Translations under genes and position numbers: made by a program | Shown here: piece by piece, positions 51,988 through 60,351 of the stretch | Position numbering within the stretch: position 1 is the first letter of the stretch | Layout of the letters: the number at the start of each line of letters is the position of its first letter | Notes under the pieces: generated by a model | What the model saw: the letters and a program-made list of their open reading frames with translations, nothing else | Database searches by the model: none | Told to the model about the DNA's origin: nothing | Assembly: GCF_020176955.2 (NCBI RefSeq) | Contig: NZ_JAIUCZ020000006.1 | Span: 1-64,000 of the forward strand | Reading direction: 5' to 3' | DNA: 64,000 nucleotides | Source: Nocardia sp. alder85J | GTDB lineage: Bacteria; Actinomycetota; Actinomycetes; Mycobacteriales; Mycobacteriaceae

Positions 51988-52395
51988 GTGGACTTCTACC
52001 CCGGGATCGACAGCCCGACCGACCACGATCAGGTCGGTCTAGCGGTTGCGGAAGAGCAACTGGAACTCATCCACAACCTACGCGAGATCCGCATCCGTCG
52101 CGGCCTGAGCGTGACCCAGGTCGCTGAAGCGATGGGGATCGACGCCTCTCAGGTATCCCGGTTCGAAAGCGGGTCGACCAACCCGACGATGTCGACGATC
52201 CGCCGCTACGCCAAGACTGTCCGCGCCGTCTTTCGGATCCGAACACTGACGTGGGAGGAGGACTGCGATCATCGGGCAGCTGAGGGAGGCAGCGAATTCT
52301 CGGGCTCACTGCTGCCGACCGCACCACAGAAGGTGCCGGCCGCTTTTTCGGCCTCGGGATCGCCGAAGTTCATCGTCAACGGAGTGACGTCATGA
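51988..52395 (+). CDS. XRE/HigA-like antitoxin
   Basis: A 135-residue protein. A short N-terminal region is followed by the helix-turn-helix LREIRIRRGLSVTQVAEAMGIDASQVSRFE and TMSTIRRYAKTVRAVFRI, close in plan to HigA1 (Rv1956). The last 55 residues are Pro/Ser-rich, like the chaperone-addiction tails that make such antitoxins depend on a SecB-like partner. GTG 51988 follows GCGAGGAG. Its stop overlaps the start of the SecB-like gene (ATGA), so antitoxin and chaperone were translated together before the IS insertion. Confidence 0.8.
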   Translation: MDFYPGIDSPTDHDQVGLAVAEEQLELIHNLREIRIRRGLSVTQVAEAMGIDASQVSRFESGSTNPTMSTIRRYAKTVRAVFRIRTLTWEEDCDHRAAEGGSEFSGSLLPTAPQKVPAAFSASGSPKFIVNGVTS

Positions 52396-52541
52396 GCCTC
52401 GCGAACCGCGCAACCACCGGTGATGTGGTCTGGATTCGCCGTTCGGTTGTCCGCCACGAGCCGGACACGGATAAGAGGGACGACTCGAATTCATTCCAGG
52501 CGACAATTTCGGCATCTGTCGTACACGAGCCGGATATGGGC
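52392..52541 (+). pseudogene. SecB-like chaperone gene, 5' part (interrupted by IS)
   Basis: ATG 52392 overlaps the antitoxin stop (ATGA). Fifty codons (MSLANRATTG ... HEPDMG) follow before the IS4-family element begins at 52542; the frame then ends six codons inside the element. Joining codon 50 to base 55481 restores one uninterrupted frame of 144 residues with the 3' part. The start is intact and coupled, so a useless 55-residue peptide is probably still made. Confidence 0.75.
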
Positions 52542-52636
52542 CAATGCCACGTAGGGTAAGTGGTGCGTCCGTGTGGTTTGGTTGTGCTGTTTGATTTTTC
52601 GGGTGCTTGTGGTGGGGGTGTGGCAGTGTCTCGGGG

Positions 52637-53914
52637 GTGACGGACGTGGTGGTGGCGACGCCGGACATGGTGTCGCTGGGTGTGCTGGCAGGGGTTGTGG
52701 ACCGGGCTCGGGTGGAGGATGCGGTCATGGTGTGCGGGGCGCGTGCGCAGCGGTCGGGCGGGAAGTTGCCTCCGCATGTGGTGGCGTATCTGACGATGGC
52801 GTTGTGCCTGTTCGGCGGCGATTCCTATGAGGAGGTCGCGGTGAAGGTGACCGGGGCGCTGACCCGGTGGGGTTGCTGGGATGCGGGCTGGTCGCCGCCG
52901 ACGGCATCGGGGATCACCCAGGCGCGTAAACGGTTGGGGCCCAAGGTTCTCGAGCGGGTGTTCGAGTCGGTTGCCGCACCGGTGGCGACTCCGGCGACGC
53001 GGGGGGCGTGGCTGGCGGGGCGCCGGCTGGTGGCCATCGACGGTTTCGATGTGGACGTGGCTGACACCGAATCGAATGTGGCCGAATTCGGGTATCACGG
53101 GTCCGGGGACAACCGCTCGACCTATCCGAAAGCGCGGGTGGTCGCGTTGAGCGAGTGCGGTACGCATGTTTTTCTGGCCGCGGAGGTTACCGCGATCACT
53201 GTCGGGGAACGTGCCGCGGCTGCCCGGTTGTATCCGCGGCTGCTCGGTGACGAGATCTTGTGCGCGGACCGGGGTTTCTACTCCTTCGATGCGTGGGCGG
53301 CCGCGAAAGCCGGTGGGGCCGAACTGGTGTGGCGAGCACCGACCAATCTGCGCCTGCCGGTGGTGCGGGTACATGCGGACGGCACCTACGTGTCGGTACT
53401 CATCGATCCTGCCGTGCAGTCGAAACGGCGGCGTGCAGCGATCCTGGCCGCCGCGGCCGCGGGCGAGGACCTCGACGAAGCCGAGGACGCGCACCTGGTG
53501 CGCGTCGTGGAATACGATGTGCCCGACCGTAATCCCGACGGTGAGCTGATCGTGCTGCTGACCACCCTCACCGATCCCGCGGCCGTGCGCGCCGACCAGA
53601 TCGCCGGCGCCTACCACGAGCGCTGGGAACACGAAACCGCGAACGACCAGCTGAAAACCCACCTCCGCGGCCCCGGCGCCGTACTCCGGTCGAAGTCGCC
53701 GGAATTGGTCCATCAGGAGATCTGGGCGTGGCTGACCGTCCACTACGCCATCGCCGCGGTCATGGCCCGCGCCGCCGAAGCCGCCGACCTGGACCCCGAC
53801 CGAATATCGTTCATCCACGCACTCAACATCATCCGCCGCACCGCCACCGGCACGGCGGCTTTTCCCCCCTCACCGCTGGACCGACCCCGACGTGACCGCC
53901 TCGGTCGCCACTGA
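52637..53914 (+). pseudogene. IS4-family transposase, frameshifted and split
   Basis: From GTG 52637, about 425 codons of an IS4-type DDE transposase: VAIDGFDVDVAD and CADRGFYSFDAW carry the acidic residues, and YHERWEHETANDQLK matches the family's Y-x2-R-x3-E-x6-K signature exactly. In a run of six C (53864-53869) the frame shifts: deleting one C gives AFPPHRWTDPDVTASVATEITTRL and joins to the C-terminal segment at 55268-55431 (PPRRHRSYPRKIKRGRHNAYL). Thus the natural end was lost first or later by the ISAs1 insertion at 53921. The protein is probably inactive. Confidence 0.88.
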
Positions 53915-53920
53915 GATCAC

Positions 53921-55267
53921 CAGGGCCTCGGCGTAGTCGGGTACCGATCCGCTGATCTGGGGAAACTGGTTGCGTGACACACGGTTTGAGATGCTGGGCG
54001 GACACGAGTGACTCGAGGAAGATGAAGGTTCCTACGCCTGACATCACTCTCGGAGACCCGTGCCCGCCGTACAAGTATGCCCTGCCGCGCCCACCACGAT
54101 CGAGCTGGACAACGTTCCGCTCGAACAGGATCCGGCCAACGCTGCCGGCAGTTTGCTCGATGTCCTCCGACAGGTCCCCGATCCCCGCGACGCCCGCGGC
54201 CGCCGCTACGACCTGACCTCGGTCCTGCTGCTCGCTCTGGCCGCTACCGCCGCCGGCGCTCGCTCGTTCACCGCGATCGGCGAGTGGGCTGCCGACGCGT
54301 CCACCGCGGTGTCGGCCCGGCTCGGGTTCACCCGTCGCGCGCCGAGCGAGTCCGCGATCCGGCGGTTGCTGCAGCGCCTGGACACCGACCAGCTCGACCA
54401 GCTGATCGGCGCGTGGATGTGGTTGCGGGTCAGCGTGATCGGCGGCGCGAAAGTCATCTCCTTCGACGGGAAAGCCCTGCGTGGTGCCCGTGACGCCGCC
54501 GGGCATCTGACCTATCTGTTGTCGGGGATCTGCCAGGCCACCGGCGTGGTCGTGGCGCAGGTCGCGGTAGCGGACAAGACCAGCGAGGTGCCGATGCTGC
54601 GGAAGCTGTTGTCCGCGTTGAACATCGCCGGATGCGTCATCACCGCTGATGCCGCCCATACCTGCCGTGAGACGGCGCATTCGATCGTCGAAGCGGGCGC
54701 CCACTACATCCTCTGCGTGAAGGGAAATCAGCCCAACCTGCGTAAACAGTTGAAGCAGCTGCCGTGGGACGACGTGCCGGTGCTCGACAAGTCGACCGGC
54801 AAGCCCGCGCACGGCCGCCGGGAGACCCGCACGGTGAAAGCGACCGGGATCGCGTCGGGGATCGGATTCCCCGGTGCGGCACAGGTTCTGCGGATCCACC
54901 GCACTCGCACCGTGATGTCGAAGCATCGAAAGATGCGGCGCCAGACCCGGGAGACGGTGTTCGTGGTGACGAGCCTGACCGTCGGTGACGCCGCTCATCA
55001 CGTGATCGCCGACTATTTGCGGCGGCACTGGTCGATCGAGAACCGAGTGCATCACGTCAGGGACGTGACGTTCGACGAGGACCGGCACCAGGCCCGCACC
55101 GGTGCCGCCGGGCATGTCATGGCGATCCTGCGGAACACGACGATGTCGCTGCTGCGGCTGGCCGGACACCGCCACGTCGCGCCGGCGTTGCGGTACTACG
55201 GCCGGGACTACAACAGGCCGGTGGAATTACTGCTGGCCTGCTGAAACCCGACTACGCCGAGGCCCTG
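53921..55267 (+). mobile_element. ISAs1-family insertion sequence, complete, nested
   Basis: A 1,347-bp element. Perfect 21-bp terminal inverted repeats at 53921-53941 and 55247-55267 begin with CAGGGCCTCGG, the usual CAGGG end of ISAs1. A perfect 10-bp target duplication CTGAGATCAC flanks it (53911-53920 and 55268-55277). Length, ends and duplication size are all typical. Intact ends and transposase suggest it may be active and inserted later than the IS4-type host. Confidence 0.95.
54060..55244 (+). CDS. ISAs1-family transposase
   Basis: A 394-residue DDE transposase. The N-terminal part has LRQVPDPRDARGRRYDL, a hallmark of the family. Catalytic segments are VISFDGKALRGARD, VITADAAHTCRET and RRHWSIENRVHHVRDVTFDEDR. 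The C-terminus is AILRNTTMSLLRLAG. GTG 54060 is used as start. The frame is intact across the whole element. Confidence 0.93.
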   Translation: MPAVQVCPAAPTTIELDNVPLEQDPANAAGSLLDVLRQVPDPRDARGRRYDLTSVLLLALAATAAGARSFTAIGEWAADASTAVSARLGFTRRAPSESAIRRLLQRLDTDQLDQLIGAWMWLRVSVIGGAKVISFDGKALRGARDAAGHLTYLLSGICQATGVVVAQVAVADKTSEVPMLRKLLSALNIAGCVITADAAHTCRETAHSIVEAGAHYILCVKGNQPNLRKQLKQLPWDDVPVLDKSTGKPAHGRRETRTVKATGIASGIGFPGAAQVLRIHRTRTVMSKHRKMRRQTRETVFVVTSLTVGDAAHHVIADYLRRHWSIENRVHHVRDVTFDEDRHQARTGAAGHVMAILRNTTMSLLRLAGHRHVAPALRYYGRDYNRPVELLLAC

Positions 55268-55474
55268 CTGAGATCACTACCCGGCTCAACCCACCCCGGC
55301 GCCACCGCAGCTACCCACGCAAGATCAAACGCGGACGTCACAACGCCTACCTGATAAAACGCAAGTGCGACAAAGGAATCCGACACACCGGCCCGGCCAC
55401 CATCAACCTGCGACGCCTACCCGCCGCATGACAAACCACACGGACGCACCACTTACCCTACGTGGCATTGGGCT

Positions 55475-55765
55475 ATGGGCAACATTCCGATGGTCGGCAT
55501 CGGCGCACGACTCGAAATCCGTAACTCACTCTTCGACGCCGACTTCGAGGTCTCGAGCCGATTCTTTTTCGAAAACGACACCGAACTCCCCGAAAAAGAG
55601 GAAGCTGCGCAGTTTGTGAACGAGTACGGCCTCGAATACGCATTCGGTTATATTCGAGCAGCACTGGCCGACGACCTGCGCATATTCGGATTCCCGGCGG
55701 GAATCATGCCCGTAACGGCACTCGACACAGCCAAGGCCAGCGGCGTGAACGTTGCCTACCACTAG
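55475..55765 (+). pseudogene. SecB-like chaperone gene, 3' part
   Basis: Downstream of the IS, codons from 55481 continue the chaperone frame to the stop at 55765; an ATG inside the target duplication (55475) could start a 96-residue fragment. The sequence LPEKEEAAQFVNEYGLEYAF, then YIRAALADDLRIFGFPAGIM, corresponds to the SecB/SecB-like segment in which a conserved F/Y-P-Y-x-R-E helix precedes the final strand L-P-x-x-L. The preceding strands (ARLEIRNSLFDADFEV, SRFFFEND) fit the SecB beta-sheet. Family assignment rests on pattern and operon order. Confidence 0.65.
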
Positions 55766-55918
55766 ATCACGCGCCGACCCGGAAACGTCGGAGACGGTCC
55801 GATCGGGCACGCAGCTTGCCTGCCCGTTCAATCTCCCTCTGCTGGTAGATGTTCCAGCACCTCCGTTACCCCAAAGTCAGCTCGTCGTCGGCACCCCGAG
55901 GGCAACCTGATAGCGGGG

Positions 55919-58900
55919 TTACGCCGCGCCGGCCTGCTTCTCCTCGGCGTACTTCGGTGCCAGCACCTCCATTTGGTCGATGACCTGACGGATGGCCGCC
56001 TGCTGCTTGTCCGGCGGGTATCCATACTTGATCAGCAGACGTTTGATGGTGGAGCGAAGCTTGGCACGGACGTCGTCACGGACCGTCCAGTCGGTCTTCA
56101 CATCGCGTCGCATCACCTTCACCAGGTCGCGGGCGATGTCGCCGAGTACGTCATCGCCCATTTCGATGACGGCGGACTCGTTCTCGTGGACCGCGTCGTA
56201 GAACGCGAGTTCATCCTCGTCGAGCCTGGGGCTGAACTTGTCGCCGCGGTCGCGCTCCTTCGCGGCTTCGCGCGCCAGCTTGATCAGTTCGGAGATGACC
56301 TGAGCGGATGTCAACTGCTGGTTGGTGTACTTGTTCATCAGTTCGCGCAAGCGCTCGGAAAACGCTTTCTGCCGAACCAGGTTGTTGCGGGTGCTGTGCC
56401 GGACCTCTTCGGTCAGCACGTCACGCAACGCCTCGATGGCCAGGTGCGGATGTTCGGATTCCAGTGTCCGCCGCTCGAATTCGGGGGTGAGTTCGGTCAG
56501 CGACGGCTTGGGCATACCGGCGGCGGCGTAGATGTCGATGATCGCGCCGGACGCGGTGGAGTCGGCCAGCAGTTTGTCGAGCACGCGTTTGATGTCGGCG
56601 GGCAACGGCCGGCCTTCGGCTTTGCGTTGCTCGGCATCGCATTTGGCCATCCAGACCCGCACCTGCTCATAGAACTTGATCACTGGTTGCAGATCGGTCA
56701 GTGTTTCCGAGCCCCGGCAGACCGCCCATGCCCGGCCGAGCTGATTCGCCAGGTCACGGAATCGGTCGCCGAGTGTCGGATCACCGGGCGCCACCCTGTT
56801 TCCCGGTGTCGTGGGTGACCGCAGGTATTCGAGGAGACCGGTGACGACCCGCATGAACTGCCCGGGCTTGGGACCGAGCTTCGAGCGCCACGGATACCCT
56901 GCACACAGGCTGTCCAGCGCGGCTACCAGCTGCCGGGTGAGTTCGATGACCTCGTTCGGTGTCGTCTCCACCGGTTGTTCCCGGCCGGCAGTGCGGGTGT
57001 ATTCCTTGAGCGCCCTCTCCAGGTTGTCGGCAATCGGGGCGTAGGCGACGACCAGTCCGTCCTTCTTGCCCTCGAAAGTGCGGTTGACCCGGGCCAGGGT
57101 CTGCATGAGCAACGCGCCCTGGATCGGGCGGTCCAGATAGAGGGTGTGCAATGGCGGCGCGTCGAATCCGGTAAGCAGCATATTCTGCACGATCACCAGC
57201 TCCAATGGGTCGTTCTCGTCCTTGAGCCGGTTGGTGATGGCCTTGTTCTCCGACTCGCGGCGCACATGCTTGCGAATCGACGCCGGATCCTTGGCACTGC
57301 CCGAGTAGACGACCTTGACGACGCCGTCCTTCGGCGAATCCGACTCCCACTCCAGCTCCAGCGCGATGATCTCCTCGTACAGCTTCGCGCAGATCTCGCG
57401 GGTCGCGCAGACGATCAGTGCCTTTCCGTGGCCGCCGATGTACTCGTCCATCACCTCCCGGCGGTCCTTCCAGTGCCCGACAATGTCTTTCGCGACCTTC
57501 GCCAACCGCTCGGGTGCGCCGTACAGCGCGTTGAGTACGGTCACCGACTGTTCGATGCGGCGACGTTCGACGTCGTCGAGCCCCACCACCGCCGCATCCG
57601 CGGCACCATCGATCTCGGCGTCGGTGACATCCGCGGCGACCTTCACCTCCGGTAGTCGAGGCTCGAAGATCACCCGTACGGTGGCACCGTCGTCGACGGC
57701 ACGGGCCAGGTCGTAGATGTCGATGTAGTCGCCGAACACCTTGCGGGTGTTGCGGTCCTCGAACGATATCGGGGTGCCGGTGAACGCGATCAAGGTAGCG
57801 TTGGGCAGCGCCGACTTCAAATGTGCGGCATAACCATCGAGATCGTCGTAGTGGCTACGGTGCGCTTCGTCGACGATGACGATGACATTGCGCCGGTCCG
57901 ACAGCAGCGGATGTTCGCGCCCGGAGTCCTTCTCGTCCTTGGTCAGCCCGAACTTCTGCAGCGTGGTGAACAGGATGCCGCCGGTCTGCCGGTCGGCGAG
58001 CGCGGTACGCAGTTCGGCGCGACTGCGAATCTGCTTCGGTTCCTCCTGTAGCAGTGCCGATTTCGAGAATGCCGCGTAGAGCTGCCCGTCGAGTTCGGTC
58101 CGGTCGGTGACCAGCACGATGGTCGGGTTCTTCAGCTGCGGTTTGGTGCCGACCAGATGGGTGTAGAGCTCCATCTCCATCGACTTGCCCGACCCCTGGG
58201 TATGCCAGACCACGCCGGCCTTGCCGTTACTGCGCATCGCCTCGATGGTGCAGCCGACCGCCTTGCTGACCGCGAAATACTGGTGCGGCTTGGCAATCCG
58301 CTTCACGAGTCCGTCGGCGGTCTTGTCGAAGGCGACATAGTTGCGCTGCAATTGCAGGAACCGTTCGGTCTGCAGCACCCCGTCGATCAGGTATTCCAGC
58401 TGGATACCGGCGTCCTCGTCCTCGATGCGGGCACCGAGCGCCAGCGGCTCCCCGTTGTCGTCCACATTCCACGGCGAGTAGTGGTTCAGCGGCGTGAACG
58501 CGGTGCCGTACCGGGCGGTGACGCCGTCGCTGATCACGGTGAGCACGGTGAACCGGAACGCCATCGGGAACTCGTCGAGGTAGGTGGCGAGTTGAGCGTG
58601 AGCGGAGGCCAGATCGGCCGCCAATGCTCCCGGTTTCTTCAATTCGACGATGCCGATTGGCATTCCGTTGAGGTAGAGCACTACGTCGAAGCGCCGCTGA
58701 TGCTCCCGCGAACGGATGTCGACTTGGCGCACCGCCAGGAACTCGTTGTCCTCGACCCGCTCACTGACGAACCGGATCGTCGGATTCTGCTCCGCCCCAA
58801 CGTGATCGACGTAGCTGATCCCGCGGTATCCATCGACCAGGATCTCGTGCAACCGGAAGTTCTCGGCGATCGCGTCCTGCGACTGCGGCGCCAGCACTTC

Positions 58901-59125
58901 CGCTCGTGCCTGCTCCAGATACTCCACCGGCACCGCCGGATTCAGCTGCCGCAACCGCTCCAACAGCCGCCCCGGCAACACCAGCTCCTGCCACGACTCC
59001 CGCCCCCGATCCTTCCCCGGAGCGATGTCGGTGCCCGCCAACGGCTCCCACCCATGCAAATCCCCCAGCCGCTCGAGCATCATCTGCTCCAACTCGGCCT
59101 CACTGCCACCGACATGCTCGATCAT
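55919..59125 (-). CDS. hsdR: Type I restriction enzyme, R subunit
   Basis: A 1,068-residue HsdR motor nuclease. The nuclease domain has FDVVLYLNGMPIGIVELKK (Asp and ELK of PD-D/ExK, near residues 148-162). Helicase motifs follow: HTQGSGKS (Walker A, about 310), VIVDEAHRSHYDD (about 415), AFTGTPI, then in the second RecA domain MLLTGFDAPPLHTLYLD and ARVNRTFEGK. The C-terminal region is helical and binds HsdM. ATG 59125 overlaps the hsdS stop by one base (TGATG). It translocates and cuts DNA lacking the host methylation. All key residues seem present. Confidence 0.96.
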   Translation of the reverse strand: MIEHVGGSEAELEQMMLERLGDLHGWEPLAGTDIAPGKDRGRESWQELVLPGRLLERLRQLNPAVPVEYLEQARAEVLAPQSQDAIAENFRLHEILVDGYRGISYVDHVGAEQNPTIRFVSERVEDNEFLAVRQVDIRSREHQRRFDVVLYLNGMPIGIVELKKPGALAADLASAHAQLATYLDEFPMAFRFTVLTVISDGVTARYGTAFTPLNHYSPWNVDDNGEPLALGARIEDEDAGIQLEYLIDGVLQTERFLQLQRNYVAFDKTADGLVKRIAKPHQYFAVSKAVGCTIEAMRSNGKAGVVWHTQGSGKSMEMELYTHLVGTKPQLKNPTIVLVTDRTELDGQLYAAFSKSALLQEEPKQIRSRAELRTALADRQTGGILFTTLQKFGLTKDEKDSGREHPLLSDRRNVIVIVDEAHRSHYDDLDGYAAHLKSALPNATLIAFTGTPISFEDRNTRKVFGDYIDIYDLARAVDDGATVRVIFEPRLPEVKVAADVTDAEIDGAADAAVVGLDDVERRRIEQSVTVLNALYGAPERLAKVAKDIVGHWKDRREVMDEYIGGHGKALIVCATREICAKLYEEIIALELEWESDSPKDGVVKVVYSGSAKDPASIRKHVRRESENKAITNRLKDENDPLELVIVQNMLLTGFDAPPLHTLYLDRPIQGALLMQTLARVNRTFEGKKDGLVVAYAPIADNLERALKEYTRTAGREQPVETTPNEVIELTRQLVAALDSLCAGYPWRSKLGPKPGQFMRVVTGLLEYLRSPTTPGNRVAPGDPTLGDRFRDLANQLGRAWAVCRGSETLTDLQPVIKFYEQVRVWMAKCDAEQRKAEGRPLPADIKRVLDKLLADSTASGAIIDIYAAAGMPKPSLTELTPEFERRTLESEHPHLAIEALRDVLTEEVRHSTRNNLVRQKAFSERLRELMNKYTNQQLTSAQVISELIKLAREAAKERDRGDKFSPRLDEDELAFYDAVHENESAVIEMGDDVLGDIARDLVKVMRRDVKTDWTVRDDVRAKLRSTIKRLLIKYGYPPDKQQAAIRQVIDQMEVLAPKYAEEKQAGAA

Positions 59126-60351
59126 CAGACCATCTCTTCCACTTTCTTTTCCGCATCTTTGACGCGGAGCTTTCCGGACATGAGTAGAGGGAGGAGTTCG
59201 TCGCGAGTTCTGGCGAGAGCGACGTTCTCGCGCGTGACAGCATGCCCCAAGCTCTGGAGCGAACCGAGCTGTTCGACAGTTGACCCGAATGCATCCAAAT
59301 CCATGATTGGCACTACCAACGACCCGATATCCTGAAGGTTTACATAGGGGGCCATGTCGCTCTTGTGCATGGCGATGTCGGTCTGACGAATCCGGTCGGA
59401 GCTCCGGAACCACGCTGCCAACCAAGGCTGAATCCGACCGTGATCTTCAGCTACTCGAAAATAGCACAGTTGCGGACTGTATACACTTGAGGAGATATCG
59501 TCCGGGACGACGGCAACTCGCCCGACCGTACCTTTGGTCGTGAGTACGATATCTTTGGGACGGCAGATTTTGACACCGATTTGACCGACGTAATCATTGC
59601 TGACGAAATCGTCTCCACTGAGTACTATTCGACCACTTTTAATATCACCCGCTCGCACTATTCGCAGCCCGGGCTGGCCATGCTCAGACCGCTTGGTTCG
59701 ATAGCCGTCGCCGTAAGTCAGCACTCCGTCACCCGCAAGATCACGGATGCTGACGCGGACAATCGCATCAGATGCAGCAACTACAGACTTAAACAAGGCG
59801 TCGCCTAGTGCGTTCGCGGTGGTTTCAATCCGATGGTTGGCGTCGATCTTGTCATCGAGCGCCCCCAACACCTCCGCAATCGCCCGCTGCTCCCCTAAAG
59901 GTGGAAGTGGAGGCAAAGTGAAGGATTTAACATCAGCGACCCGCAGGTGAGGGACCGTCGAACCCATCGCGATCGAAATCAGCTTCGCCTGAGTATCAGG
60001 TGAAATAAGCAGGTAGAATAGATAGAGCTCGTGAACCACGGAGGGATTCGCACGTAGATGCATAACGCGCTGCCCTGCAGCAATTCTTCCACCGTCAGGA
60101 ATCCGTACCACCGGCCCGACTGGAGCCTCCCGCGCCAGGAACAGATCCCCAGCTTTAGGGAGCAACCGACGGGTCCACGTTGCGAAGGTCTCCGCCGATA
60201 GCCGACGAGCCTCCAGCAGATTGATCACATTACCTCTCATTGCGGGAGTACCTACCGCAAAGTATTGGCCATCCAAAGTCTCTGGCGCTGTGCGGTTTAC
60301 ACAATCAACGACTTCGGAACAAACCTGATCAATTGTGAGAGGCTCAGCCAT
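59125..60351 (-). CDS. hsdS: Type I restriction enzyme, S (specificity) subunit
   Basis: A 408-residue HsdS with two target-recognition domains. Each ends in a conserved helix: LPPLGEQRAIAEVLGALDDKI after the first domain, and the closing VARTRDELLPLLMSGKLRV-like segment after the second. TRD1 covers about 5-180 and TRD2 about 205-380. ATG 60351 (MAEPLTIDQ) overlaps the hsdM end by eight bases. This stretch has visibly lower GC than its neighbours, as is usual for recently exchanged specificity genes. The recognised DNA sequence cannot be read from the protein. Confidence 0.92.
   Translation of the reverse strand: MAEPLTIDQVCSEVVDCVNRTAPETLDGQYFAVGTPAMRGNVINLLEARRLSAETFATWTRRLLPKAGDLFLAREAPVGPVVRIPDGGRIAAGQRVMHLRANPSVVHELYLFYLLISPDTQAKLISIAMGSTVPHLRVADVKSFTLPPLPPLGEQRAIAEVLGALDDKIDANHRIETTANALGDALFKSVVAASDAIVRVSIRDLAGDGVLTYGDGYRTKRSEHGQPGLRIVRAGDIKSGRIVLSGDDFVSNDYVGQIGVKICRPKDIVLTTKGTVGRVAVVPDDISSSVYSPQLCYFRVAEDHGRIQPWLAAWFRSSDRIRQTDIAMHKSDMAPYVNLQDIGSLVVPIMDLDAFGSTVEQLGSLQSLGHAVTRENVALARTRDELLPLLMSGKLRVKDAEKKVEEMV

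Larger units (their letters stand above)
52542..55470 (+). mobile_element. IS4-family insertion sequence, itself interrupted by ISAs1-type element
   Basis: Perfect 39-bp terminal inverted repeats lie at 52542-52580 and 55432-55470 (ends start CAATGCCACG). A 10-bp target duplication flanks them, GGATATGGGC (52532-52541) and GGCTATGGGC (55471-55480), with one mismatch. Without the nested element and its duplication the length is about 1,572 bp, normal for IS4. The transposase is inactivated twice, by a frameshift and by the nested insertion, so this copy cannot move by itself. It split the SecB-like chaperone gene. Confidence 0.93.

Noticed and set aside
55919..59425. HsdR starting at 59425 (1,168 residues)
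   Set aside because: The first 100 residues would overlap hsdS and are Cys/Arg-rich; ATG 59125 overlaps the hsdS stop and begins the family-like sequence.
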